From positions 569,803 to 633,802 of the forward strand of contig JAMPAU010000001.1 in assembly GCA_023667045.1 (NCBI GenBank): a stretch of 64,000 nt of DNA. Direction: 5' to 3'. Positions within the stretch are counted from its first letter, which is position 1, and every line of letters starts with the position of its first letter. The notes under the pieces are model-generated. The model saw only the letters and a program-made list of their open reading frames with translations. It was not told the DNA's origin and did no database searches. Source of the stretch: Ruminococcus flavefaciens. Its GTDB lineage: Bacteria; Bacillota; Clostridia; Oscillospirales; Ruminococcaceae. The position numbers and the translations under genes were made by a program. Positions 1 to 6,994 of this stretch are shown piece by piece.

Positions 1-7
1 AAGTAAA

Positions 8-283
8 ATGAAATTTAAATTTAGCACTGATTACTCGGAAGAAGAAATGAAATGGCTTGAAGAAAATAACGCTGAAATAATGTCCGAAATAAAACTTTCA
101 AGGGTGGATTTTTCAGAAAGCGGTACGCCACGTCGAATGTTTAAATATGGCGGTTCGTATATCGGAGAAGTATTTGATAATGAAGAAAATGAATTTGGGT
201 GGGCGGTTCTGTCAAAGTGGAAAGGCGTATATCATTTTGGTGATTTTTATGAAACTCTTGATATACTGGAGCAGGGTTTATAG
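8..283 (+). CDS. small hypothetical protein, 91 aa
   Basis: This is an acidic, soluble 91-residue protein with no signal peptide or membrane segment. I do not recognise a family. The C-terminal half is rich in Gly and aromatic residues (GGSYIG, EFGWAVLSKW, YHFGDFYE), as in small beta-rich immunity-type proteins, but that is only an impression. It is followed after 17 bases by another small gene on the same strand, so the two probably share a transcript. The promoter lies before the window edge, and only seven bases precede this ATG, so its ribosome binding site and true start cannot be judged. Confidence 0.6.
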   Translation: MKFKFSTDYSEEEMKWLEENNAEIMSEIKLSRVDFSESGTPRRMFKYGGSYIGEVFDNEENEFGWAVLSKWKGVYHFGDFYETLDILEQGL

Positions 284-300
284 TTATAGGAAGTGGTAAA

Positions 301-687
301 ATGACTGACGAAAAAGCTTTAAGGATAGCTGAACCGGTTGTAAAGGAAGTCGTGGACTGTCTGGCAGAAAAAAGATATGACTGCATAGAAAATTATGCGG
401 ATTTTGAAAACGGCTGGTCAGCAGGGGATATGAAAGAATTTATAGAGGGTTGCCTTGAAGTGAATGAACTTTCACATATAGATAAGTACGGAATACCTTG
501 TAATTTTTCGCCGGATTATGAATATAATCAGCTTTCGGTTTACGTCAGCAACAACGGAAAAAGTTTTGTGACAAACTACGATTTGACGACGGACAGCGAA
601 ATCAATGACTTTATGCTTATAATGAGGTTTGTTGTTACAGATTCGGGCAAAGTAAAAGCCTATCTTACTGATGTGCATATTCTGTAA
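301..687 (+). CDS. hypothetical protein, 128 aa (possible immunity-type fold)
   Basis: A soluble acidic protein with no signal or membrane segment, preceded by GGAAGTGG seven to twelve bases before the ATG. Residues 1-60 look helical and the C-terminal half alternates strands (SVYVSNNGKSF, MRFVVTDSGKVKAY). It recalls small DUF-type proteins found beside polymorphic toxins, but no toxin gene is visible, so I assign no function. It ends against a convergent gene, with a terminator between them that is oriented mainly for the opposite strand. Confidence 0.6.
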   Translation: MTDEKALRIAEPVVKEVVDCLAEKRYDCIENYADFENGWSAGDMKEFIEGCLEVNELSHIDKYGIPCNFSPDYEYNQLSVYVSNNGKSFVTNYDLTTDSEINDFMLIMRFVVTDSGKVKAYLTDVHIL

Positions 688-689
688 AA

Positions 690-718
690 AAAGACCGGCA
701 TTAGATACCAGTCTTTCG
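690..718 (-). terminator. rho-independent terminator of the TSCPD gene
   Basis: AAGACTGG and CCGGTCTT (read on the minus strand) form an 8-bp stem with one G-T pair around a 9-base loop. A T-run follows on the minus strand. On the plus strand the G-T pair becomes a C-A mismatch, so it serves mainly the leftward gene. Confidence 0.75.
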
Positions 719-722
719 GGAA

Positions 723-983
723 TTATGCATTTTTCTGTGATTCGTAAGCCTCACGGACAGCAACACATAACTGGTCTGCACATGAAGTACCTCTGCCTCG
801 GCAGTCGTTGCCCTTGACTTTTGATTCTATCTGCTCGACTGTCCAGCCGTCAACGAGTTTGGAAATAGCCTTTAAATTGCCGTTGCAACCGCCGTCAAAT
901 ACGATATTTGTTATAACGTTTCCGTCAATATCAAAGCTTATTTCCTTTGAACAGACCATTTTAGTTTTATAGCTGTATCTCAT
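723..983 (-). CDS. TSCPD domain-containing protein (TIGR03905-like, four-cysteine family)
   Basis: An 86-residue protein with conserved cysteines in the order CS (residue ~10), GGCNGN (~33), GNDCRGRGTSCADQL (~60-70). This is the pattern of the short stand-alone TSCPD proteins (TIGR03905) found in many Firmicutes. The TSCPD domain is otherwise known from the C-terminus of vitamin B12-dependent ribonucleotide reductases and is thought to bind metal or nucleic acid; the function of the stand-alone form is unknown. It has its own TTGACA/TATAAT promoter, an AAAGGAGG ribosome binding site and its own terminator, so it is monocistronic. Confidence 0.85.
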   Translation of the reverse strand: MRYSYKTKMVCSKEISFDIDGNVITNIVFDGGCNGNLKAISKLVDGWTVEQIESKVKGNDCRGRGTSCADQLCVAVREAYESQKNA

Positions 984-1011
984 GTTTAAAACCTCCTTTT
1001 AATATATAAAA

Positions 1012-1040
1012 ATTATACACTTTTTACTGAAACTTGTCAA
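1012..1040 (-). promoter_or_regulatory. sigma-A-type promoter of the TSCPD gene
   Basis: On the minus strand TTGACA (1035-1040) and TATAAT (1012-1017) are separated by 17 bases. The start codon lies about 30 bases downstream. Confidence 0.85.
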
Positions 1041-1063
1041 TATAATTTTTTTAGATTTTCCAT

Positions 1064-1092
1064 TTGACAGATTTCTGAAAATATGCTATAAT
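1064..1092 (+). promoter_or_regulatory. sigma-A-type promoter of the leader RNA and DUF2798 gene
   Basis: TTGACA (1064-1069), 17-base spacer, TATAAT (1087-1092). A start near 1099 gives a leader of about 145 nt before the ATG at 1245, which contains the structured element described next. Confidence 0.85.
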
Positions 1093-1113
1093 ATTAAAAA
1101 AATACATAGAAAA

Positions 1114-1222
1114 TCAACGCAAACGACACACGTTTTACCCTGTGGGTATGTAAATCTGATTACGGAACGTTTTCCGGCTCAGAGTGTACCTATTGGAAAG
1201 ACGTGTTATTTTTTTGCGTTAT
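1114..1222 (+). ncRNA. structured leader RNA, candidate riboswitch
   Basis: The 5' leader of the DUF2798-type gene folds by inspection. An outer stem AACGCAAA (1116-1123) pairs with TTTGCGTT (1213-1220), and an inner stem ACACGT (1128-1133) pairs with ACGTGT (1201-1206). Between them are three small hairpins: ACCC/GGGT near 1137, GTAA/TTAC near 1150 and GGAA/TTCC near 1164. A seven-T run directly after the inner stem is also part of the outer stem, which suggests that outer pairing and termination or readthrough could be mutually exclusive. The multi-hairpin layout is riboswitch-like. I cannot place it in a family with certainty. An azaaromatic-sensing yjdF-type RNA is one possibility worth testing. 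Confidence 0.6.
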
Positions 1223-1244
1223 TTTCAGAAATTAGGAGGTTTTT

Positions 1245-1811
1245 ATGCCAAAAAGTAAATTTCAGAGAATGATGTTCGCACTTATTACCGTTATAATCAC
1301 GGTACACGCCTATGTCTTTTACAGCCTTTATGTAATCAACGGCAGTATGTTCATGAACATAACCGGAGAGACAGGCGTTATCAAGGCTATCAACGCTATG
1401 GGCGGTATTGCTGTATTCGGAAAGAATATACCTATATGGGCGGTAGTACTTATTGAGTTTGTCTGTGCATATCTTCTGGAAATAACCGTAGGAAGCCCGA
1501 CATCATTCAAGCTGGCGTGCAAAGTCTTCAATCCGGCTGAGACACACCCCGTAATGTTTGAGACAGCTATTATCTGTGCAACAGTAGGTATTATGTGTCC
1601 GGTGATGAGTTTCATTGCGGCAATACTCTACTATCCATATGGAATGTCCGATTTCAACGTTTTCACACTCCTTGCAAACTGGATAAAGCTTGTATGTTAT
1701 AATTTCCCTTTTGCGTTCTTCTCGCAGTTATTTTTCATACAGCCCCTTGTGAGAACCATTTTCAAGAAAATTTTCGTAAGAAACGCCGTTCCGCAGGAAG
1801 CACACGCATAA
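1245..1811 (+). CDS. DUF2798-type integral membrane protein (two tandem repeats)
   Basis: A 188-residue protein with four predicted membrane segments (about residues 8-28, 61-80, 108-130 and 142-165). The two halves each resemble one DUF2798 unit. The second half has the familiar pattern of MSF in the first helix, a W-x-x-N-hydrophobic segment and PLVRxIFKKI at the end. DUF2798 proteins usually have one unit of about 75 residues, so this is a duplicated form. The family function is unknown; small efflux or membrane-stress roles have been guessed. It has a good AGGAGG site and is controlled by the structured leader upstream. It stands alone and ends at its own terminator. Confidence 0.75.
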   Translation: MPKSKFQRMMFALITVIITVHAYVFYSLYVINGSMFMNITGETGVIKAINAMGGIAVFGKNIPIWAVVLIEFVCAYLLEITVGSPTSFKLACKVFNPAETHPVMFETAIICATVGIMCPVMSFIAAILYYPYGMSDFNVFTLLANWIKLVCYNFPFAFFSQLFFIQPLVRTIFKKIFVRNAVPQEAHA

Positions 1812-1817
1812 TAATAA

Positions 1818-1850
1818 AGCCGTATACTTTTAAAGTGTACGGCTATTTTT
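1818..1850 (+). terminator. terminator of the DUF2798 gene
   Basis: AGCCGTATAC and GTGTACGGCT form a 10-bp stem with one wobble pair and a 7-base loop, followed by ATTTTT. It also faces the convergent gene ending at 1885 and may act both ways. Confidence 0.85.
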
Positions 1851-1884
1851 ATATTTCAGCAGACATATAATAAAAAATATATGT

Positions 1885-2571
1885 TTACTTATCAATGATA
1901 AGCATTTTATTGTCGCCTTTCTGAAATTCATAATTTGTCTCAACAAGTTTTAGTGAATATTCTTTGCTGAAATAATTCATGACATCGGAAATTAAATCAG
2001 TTTTTTCTGCATCGAGGTCAACAATCGGAAAAATACGTATCTGTCTGCATACTCTGAGCATTTCTGTAATTGATTTAATATGGAAGTCAAATCCAAGTGA
2101 CGTATAAATAAGCAGAAAGTGCGAACTCAGACCTATATCAAAAGAATTATCATCAGCATTTATTTTGTCGGGCAGTTCGTGACAGATATATCTTCCGTCC
2201 GCTTTACCCTTTTCAAAGTCATTCAAAAAAAGTTTCATAGCGGACATTCTTATATTTTCCAGTTCGTCAAGACTTTTAATATTTGTCCAGATATAGTTAT
2301 CCATATTTTCGGACATTTGTTTCATAACAATTTTGCGTACTTCTTCAATGCGTTTTTCAAGCATTTGTTTAGAAAACTGATAAACAGGGTCAAATGAAGT
2401 AACTGAATATCCCTGTTCAGTTGCTTGAAAATTAAAGCTTGCTGGTCCATCACCGAATCCGGCTATTTTCTTTTTCATATCATCATCAGATAACATGAAC
2501 ATATCACGGTATTCTGTTATATTTCTTCCCCATGGTACTACATTTTCAAGTATGAATGCCATAATATTCAA
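1885..2571 (-). CDS. class I SAM-dependent methyltransferase-like protein
   Basis: A 228-residue soluble protein. GFGDGPASFN at about residues 38-47 resembles the SAM-binding glycine loop. A later block (SFDIGLSSHFLLIY, about 143-157, then ITEMLRVCR and IRIFPIVDLD) resembles motifs IV to VI of Rossmann methyltransferases, in which a leader or reporter strand is followed by a helix and a Pro-containing strand. No catalytic residues specific to a substrate can be named. It starts seven bases after the radA stop on the same strand and is probably cotranscribed with radA. The substrate is unknown. Confidence 0.6.
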   Translation of the reverse strand: MNIMAFILENVVPWGRNITEYRDMFMLSDDDMKKKIAGFGDGPASFNFQATEQGYSVTSFDPVYQFSKQMLEKRIEEVRKIVMKQMSENMDNYIWTNIKSLDELENIRMSAMKLFLNDFEKGKADGRYICHELPDKINADDNSFDIGLSSHFLLIYTSLGFDFHIKSITEMLRVCRQIRIFPIVDLDAEKTDLISDVMNYFSKEYSLKLVETNYEFQKGDNKMLIIDK

Positions 2572-2577
2572 CTCCTC

Positions 2578-3945
2578 TTATTTTATCACAGAAAAAGCCT
2601 GTTTTAGAGTAGATGCTGGAATGATATTTATATTATACTTTTCAGGATTTACTGACTTTGCGGACTGTTTAGGGATTATGCACGTTGTAAAGCCCATTCT
2701 TTCGGCTTCCTTGATACGCTGTTCAATGTGCGAAACTGAACGTATCTCACCGCCCAGACCTATTTCACCGAATGCAATCAGCCTGTCATCAATCTGCTTG
2801 TCCATGATACCGGAGTAAAGAGCCATTGCAACCGGCAAATCTCCGGCGGGTTCGTCAAGCCGGAAACCTCCTACTATATTAAGATAAACGTCCAGCGAAC
2901 CCATATAAATGCCCAGTCTCTTTTCAAGGACGGCAATAATTATATTCAGCCTGTTAAAGTCGAATCCGGTAACCATACGGCGAGGTGCTGAATAGCTTGT
3001 CTTTGAAGCAAGTGCCTGTACTTCCGCAAGTATAGGACGTGTTCCCTCCATAACGCAAGCCACGCACGTGCCGGAGACATTCAGCGGTCTGCCGTCAAGC
3101 AACATCTGTGAGGGGTTTTCCACTTCCTGCAATCCCTTGTCAAGCATTTCAAAAACGCCTATTTCGTTAGTAGACCCGAAACGGTTTTTTACAGCACGCA
3201 AAAGCCTGTAACTCTGGTGGCGTTCACCCTCAAAGTACAGTACAGCGTCAACAATATGCTCCATGACTTTAGGACCTGCAATAGCACCGTCCTTGTTTAC
3301 GTGACCGACGATAATAAGCGGTATTTCAAGTTTTTTGGCAGTATGCATGAAAAGGTTTGTACACTCACGCACCTGTGTTATACTGCCGGGACTGGACGAT
3401 ATACGGCTTATGCTTACCGTCTGAATTGAGTCTATTATGACAATATCCGGAGTACATGACGAGATTGTTTCAGCGACAGCCTCAGCGTCGGTTGATGTGA
3501 GGATATATAAGTTTTCCGTATCTACGCCCAGTCTTTTGGCACGGAGCTTTATTTGTCTTGCCGATTCCTCGCCGGAAACATACAGTACAGAGTGTTCCTC
3601 TCCTAAAAACTGGCATATCTGCAATAAAATAGTACTCTTGCCTATACCCGGTTCACCGCCTAAAAGCACCAGTGAACCCTTTACCAGTCCACCGCCGAGA
3701 ACCCTGTTGAGTTCGCCTATGCCGGTATCATAGCGTACATCATTGTCAATGCCTATCTGTTCAAGTTCTAAAATCTGTTCTGACAAATCGGGTGCGGACT
3801 GCGAGTTTTTGCCGGAACTTGTCGCCGTCTGTGAAATATCTTCTTCAAAGCTGTTCCATGCGTTGCACGATGGGCATTTTCCGTTCCATTTTGAACTCTC
3901 ATAACCGCACTGGTTGCAGATATATACATATTTAGATTTAGCCAA
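2578..3945 (-). CDS. radA: DNA repair protein RadA (Sms)
   Basis: At 455 residues it has the family's usual length and layout. An N-terminal C4 zinc finger is present (Cys10, Cys13, Cys24, Cys27). A RecA-like ATPase domain carries Walker A GGEPGIGKST (residues 96-105) and the RadA-specific KNRFGSTNE motif near residue 255. A C-terminal Lon-protease-like domain starts near residue 290. RadA is a hexameric helicase-like motor that promotes branch migration during recombinational repair. It lies upstream of the methyltransferase-like gene with a 6-base gap, and an upstream lipoprotein gene ends 41 bases before it. Assignment is secure. Confidence 0.97.
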   Translation of the reverse strand: MAKSKYVYICNQCGYESSKWNGKCPSCNAWNSFEEDISQTATSSGKNSQSAPDLSEQILELEQIGIDNDVRYDTGIGELNRVLGGGLVKGSLVLLGGEPGIGKSTILLQICQFLGEEHSVLYVSGEESARQIKLRAKRLGVDTENLYILTSTDAEAVAETISSCTPDIVIIDSIQTVSISRISSSPGSITQVRECTNLFMHTAKKLEIPLIIVGHVNKDGAIAGPKVMEHIVDAVLYFEGERHQSYRLLRAVKNRFGSTNEIGVFEMLDKGLQEVENPSQMLLDGRPLNVSGTCVACVMEGTRPILAEVQALASKTSYSAPRRMVTGFDFNRLNIIIAVLEKRLGIYMGSLDVYLNIVGGFRLDEPAGDLPVAMALYSGIMDKQIDDRLIAFGEIGLGGEIRSVSHIEQRIKEAERMGFTTCIIPKQSAKSVNPEKYNINIIPASTLKQAFSVIK

Positions 3946-3986
3946 TTATTCAATCCACGCTTTCATTGTTTAGTATTATATTTTTA

Positions 3987-5075
3987 TCAGAAAGATGTAA
4001 TATAATTTATATTTTCCTCGGTAAGAATATACTTGCGACCGCATTCCATGTGGCTTCTTGAAACATTAAAACTGGAAATATCATTGCTTGTGAGCGACCA
4101 GCAGGCATTGCCGGAGTTTGCACCTGTTGTATAAAAAACAATCTGTTCGTTGTCAAAGTTCAGTCTGCCGTTGTAGCCGTAAGAGCCTTCGAGTTCAAGT
4201 AATACGTTGTTGGAAATATAGTAAATTCTGCAAAGGTCGCCGTCGGAAGTACCCTCTGAAACTATAAGCTCCGGTACTTCATCGCCGTTGAGGTCGCATA
4301 ATTCAAAGCAAGCGTCTTTTCCGAGTTCATTAGCTTTGGCAAGATTATTTTTTAGCTGTTCTGCAAAAAGCTGTTTTTCCGTCGGAGTGAGTACAGCCCC
4401 CCAGCTTTCAGAGCAGTGAAGTGCATAGTCGATTGTGGCAGAGCCGAAAGAATATTTTCTGCCGACAGAGATAGTACGTGCATTTCTGTATACTTCCATA
4501 GCCTCATCATATTCCGGAAGCGACAGCTCTTCGCCGTTTATTTCGTGCTTTATTGACGCACCCTTTGAGGCAGAACCGCTGTTATCGCTGTACGAAAAAT
4601 AGTCTCTGAGTGCTGTGCCGTCAAAGTTGATAAATTTACCGACTACAAATCCCTCGCCGGAATATTCATCGTTAATCAGCTTGAAATCAGGATAGTACGT
4701 AAAAGCACCGTATTCGCCGATAGAGCCGACACTTACTACCTGACCGTCCGAGACAGTAAAAATTTCACACTGGGTTTTGTGGTTATTGTCGGCAGAAATA
4801 AGGAGCTCCGGCGTGCCGTCACTGTTAAGGTCAAAGAGGTCAAATCTTGATTCTTCGAGACCTTTCTGAGCGATTTCTGAAAAATTTTCAGAACCGGCAA
4901 ACTCATTGAGTTTCTGTTCATAAAGAGACTGCCATTCAAAGACAATGCTTTTCGGCGAAACATTTATTACTCCGGAATTTTCAGAGCCGGAATTATTTTT
5001 TTTATCTGAACAGCCTGCACAGGCAGATGTCAGGACGAGTGCGAGAAATACAGTAGTAAGCTTATTTGAATTCAC
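3987..5075 (-). CDS. secreted lipoprotein with calcium-loop-like repeats
   Basis: The 362-residue product starts with a lipoprotein signal peptide (residues 1-22; Cys19 or Cys22 would be lipidated). Two copies of an Asp-rich loop, DLNSDGTPELLIS (about residue 78) and DLNGDEVPELIVS (about residue 265), head two repeated halves. The pattern is common in Ruminococcus extracellular proteins and resembles EF-hand/FG-GAP-like calcium loops. It is probably a surface-anchored binding protein of unknown ligand. It has its own promoter at 5110-5138 and a GGGAGG ribosome binding site. Nothing enzymatic is visible. Confidence 0.75.
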   Translation of the reverse strand: MNSNKLTTVFLALVLTSACAGCSDKKNNSGSENSGVINVSPKSIVFEWQSLYEQKLNEFAGSENFSEIAQKGLEESRFDLFDLNSDGTPELLISADNNHKTQCEIFTVSDGQVVSVGSIGEYGAFTYYPDFKLINDEYSGEGFVVGKFINFDGTALRDYFSYSDNSGSASKGASIKHEINGEELSLPEYDEAMEVYRNARTISVGRKYSFGSATIDYALHCSESWGAVLTPTEKQLFAEQLKNNLAKANELGKDACFELCDLNGDEVPELIVSEGTSDGDLCRIYYISNNVLLELEGSYGYNGRLNFDNEQIVFYTTGANSGNACWSLTSNDISSFNVSRSHMECGRKYILTEENINYITSF

Positions 5076-5109
5076 TTGAAAATCCTCCCAAAAATTTTAT
5101 ACATGATAT

Positions 5110-5138
5110 ATTTTATCATATCTGTCAGGATATGTCAA
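5110..5138 (-). promoter_or_regulatory. promoter of the lipoprotein gene
   Basis: Minus-strand TTGACA (5133-5138), 17-base spacer, TAAAAT (5110-5115). Confidence 0.75.
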
Positions 5139-5173
5139 TTAAGATAATATTACGAAAATGCTACATATTCGTT

Positions 5174-5923
5174 TCAGAAAATATCTTCTGCAATATCTTC
5201 ATAAACCTTTGTATCAATAATATCATCAAGTTCATATTCAAAATCATCAAGAGTTTCATCATCAAACATAAGTTTCCAGCCCTCGTCGCTGAGTTTTGCG
5301 GAGTACATCCATACTTTTATACTTTTTTCTTCGTCTTTGCCTTTAAGAGTAAGTTCAGTTTTAAGTTTATAGGCTTTTTTTATACTGCAATCCATGTTAA
5401 TAGATTTGCAGTATTTTTCGATGCTTTTTATTTCACGTTTCTTAGCGTCTTTTTTGTCAATAATTTTTGCGGAGACTTTAAAGTGTTTTCCGAAATCGTC
5501 TTCAATGTATTCTTTCAGTTCTTCCATGCCATCTTCAGTATCATCACAGAAGTCTTTCCAGTCGCTTTTGCTGTCTCCGGCGTTTTCCTCTTTAAATTCT
5601 TCAAGCATATCATCTGTCATTACCTGTTCAAGAATAAGCTCTATATTATTTTTGTTAATGCCTTTAACGATATTTTTAAGCGGTCTCTGATAAGCGTTAG
5701 CAAGATGTGAAATTCCGGCAGAAAAAATAATAACAGCTATAATAATGACAGCCATAATAATCAATGATTTTTTACTGACTGATTTATTTTTTTTAATTGC
5801 GGGGGCGGAGTTATTATTTTCAAGGTCTAAGTCTATATCCGGAGTGTATCTGCTGTTTGGTGTACGACAATTGCATATTTCATTTTCTGAGAGTTGTTTT
5901 CCGCAGTATTTGCAGAATGCCAT
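5174..5923 (-). CDS. zinc-ribbon single-pass membrane protein, 249 aa
   Basis: The N-terminus has a short zinc ribbon (CKYCGK at residues 4-9, then CNC near 18-20). A polar linker follows, then one membrane helix (about residues 53-73, SLIIMAVIIIAVIIF). The rest is an extracytoplasmic, highly charged domain of about 170 residues. This zinc-ribbon, helix, outside-domain arrangement is common in Firmicutes and is usually of unknown function. The outside domain has helix-rich segments (DDMLEEFKEENAG, EDGMEELKEYIEDD) and a C-terminal strand region (LTLKGKDEEKSIKVWMYSAKL), similar to DUF4878/NTF2-like folds. It is monocistronic with its own promoter. Confidence 0.75.
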   Translation of the reverse strand: MAFCKYCGKQLSENEICNCRTPNSRYTPDIDLDLENNNSAPAIKKNKSVSKKSLIIMAVIIIAVIIFSAGISHLANAYQRPLKNIVKGINKNNIELILEQVMTDDMLEEFKEENAGDSKSDWKDFCDDTEDGMEELKEYIEDDFGKHFKVSAKIIDKKDAKKREIKSIEKYCKSINMDCSIKKAYKLKTELTLKGKDEEKSIKVWMYSAKLSDEGWKLMFDDETLDDFEYELDDIIDTKVYEDIAEDIF

Positions 5924-5962
5924 AAAAAAGCCTCCTCTTTTTTTACAATCCTTTTTTTAACT

Positions 5963-5981
5963 TCAGTAATTGCTTTACTGA
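5963..5981. promoter_or_regulatory. perfect inverted repeat in the leader of the zinc-ribbon gene
   Basis: TCAGTAA (5963-5969) and TTACTGA (5975-5981) are exact inverted repeats with a 5-base gap. They lie just downstream of the -10 box of the promoter at 5985-6013, a position where a dimeric repressor would block transcription. The regulator is unknown. Confidence 0.4.
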
Positions 5982-5984
5982 TTT

Positions 5985-6013
5985 ATTATAATGCTTTTTG
6001 TTCTTTATGTCAA
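5985..6013 (-). promoter_or_regulatory. promoter of the zinc-ribbon membrane protein gene
   Basis: Minus-strand TTGACA (6008-6013), 17-base spacer, TATAAT (5985-5990). Confidence 0.85.
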
Positions 6014-6060
6014 TATATTCTATCTGATTTCACGGCATTTTCACATATGTTTATTTCGGT

Positions 6061-6634
6061 TTATTTTGAGTTTATGAAACTGTTTATTCCGGCGAATATT
6101 GTAAAAGCTACTTTTTGCTGATATTCTTCATCTGTAAGTAGAGAGGCTTCTTCCGGATTGGAAAGAAAACCGCACTCTACCATTACAGTGGGGTTTTTGC
6201 TGTAATAGCACAGAAAAAGCTCCTTACCGCACTGCTTTATTTCACGCTTGTTATCGGGTTGCAGAAATTCCACGAATCTGTTTTGTATTGCACGTGCCAG
6301 ATTTTCGTTACGGCGGTTGCTTTCGGAATAGAACATCTGAGCTCCGCTGTATCGTGGGTCTGTAAACTGGTTCTGGTGGATAGATATGCAGATAGCGTTA
6401 TCATACTTATTGAAAAGTTCAAGCCTGTTGTCCATGTCGGAACTTTTCTGATTGGCGATACCCTCAACGCCTTTGTCATGTATTGAAATATCCGTATCTC
6501 TTGTCACTTCAACCTGATAGCCGGAAACTGTCAGCAAGTCCCTGAGGGTGAGCAGGATATTCAGATTTATGCCCTTTTCGGCTGTGCCGTCTACAGCTAC
6601 ACAACCGCCGTCGAAACCGCCATGTGCCGAATCG
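6061..6634 (-). pseudogene. cwlD: CwlD-like N-acetylmuramoyl-L-alanine amidase, C-terminal part (split gene)
   Basis: The frame runs without a stop from the core at 6628-6634 (SAHGGFDGGC...) to TAA at 6061. It contains EKGINL (zinc-ligand Glu), the SIHQN motif (zinc-ligand His) and the terminal VECGFLSNPEE of Amidase_3/CwlD enzymes. The first zinc ligand, in DAGH, and the start codon are missing. They lie at 24474-24659, on the far side of the polysaccharide island. Upstream in frame there are stops within the att arm, so as it stands this is a silent 3' fragment. Joined to the N-terminal part it gives about 248 residues, close to the size of B. subtilis CwlD, which makes muramic-delta-lactam in spore cortex. 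Confidence 0.9.
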
Positions 6635-6660
6635 TCTTAAACTTAGTCATTGATTCTTTT
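6609..6660. other. left attachment junction of the island
   Basis: Host side CCATGTGC, core CGAATCG (6628-6634), island arm TCTTAAACTTAGTCATTGA. The island arm TCGTCTTAAA is the exact reverse complement of the arm at the other junction. Beyond it the two arms still share TAGT and further scattered bases, as expected for the two half-sites of a serine-integrase attP. Confidence 0.75.
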
Positions 6661-6904
6661 TTCAGACCAGCTTAACTTACTTATTTAATATACTCGCCGT
6701 AAGTCATTCTATGGTTAAATCCGATACCATTTTGTTTGTGTGTGGCGAATAAGAAAAAATAATAATTAAAAATATTTCTGTTTATAATATATGTGATGAA
6801 AGTGTTAATATACACAACATATATTATGAGTACAAAATCCGAATTATAATATTCATGTAGGTCTTGTTAAGAAATGCTATTAGTTACTTCTTTTGGATTA
6901 GCTA
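6642..6904. other. AT-rich island-end intergenic region
   Basis: No supportable gene. It contains an exact 11-base inverted repeat, ATAATATATGT (6784-6794) and ACATATATTAT (6817-6827), with a 22-base gap, upstream of the operon promoter. This could be a regulator site or only AT-rich palindromic sequence. Confidence 0.5.
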
Positions 6905-6933
6905 TTGACAAATGCATAAAGATATGATATACT
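6905..6933 (+). promoter_or_regulatory. promoter of the polysaccharide operon
   Basis: TTGACA (6905-6910), 17-base spacer, TATACT (6928-6933), followed about 60 bases later by the flippase start. Confidence 0.8.
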
Positions 6934-6994
6934 CATAATAGTTATATTAAATAAAGTTAAATGTATTGAATTTATAAGGAGGTATATTTGGCAA

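Noticed and set aside
5066-5710. 214-codon plus-strand Phe/Ile-rich frame
   Set aside because: Antisense to the zinc-ribbon membrane protein; its Phe/Ile richness reflects Lys/Asn/Glu codons on the true strand.
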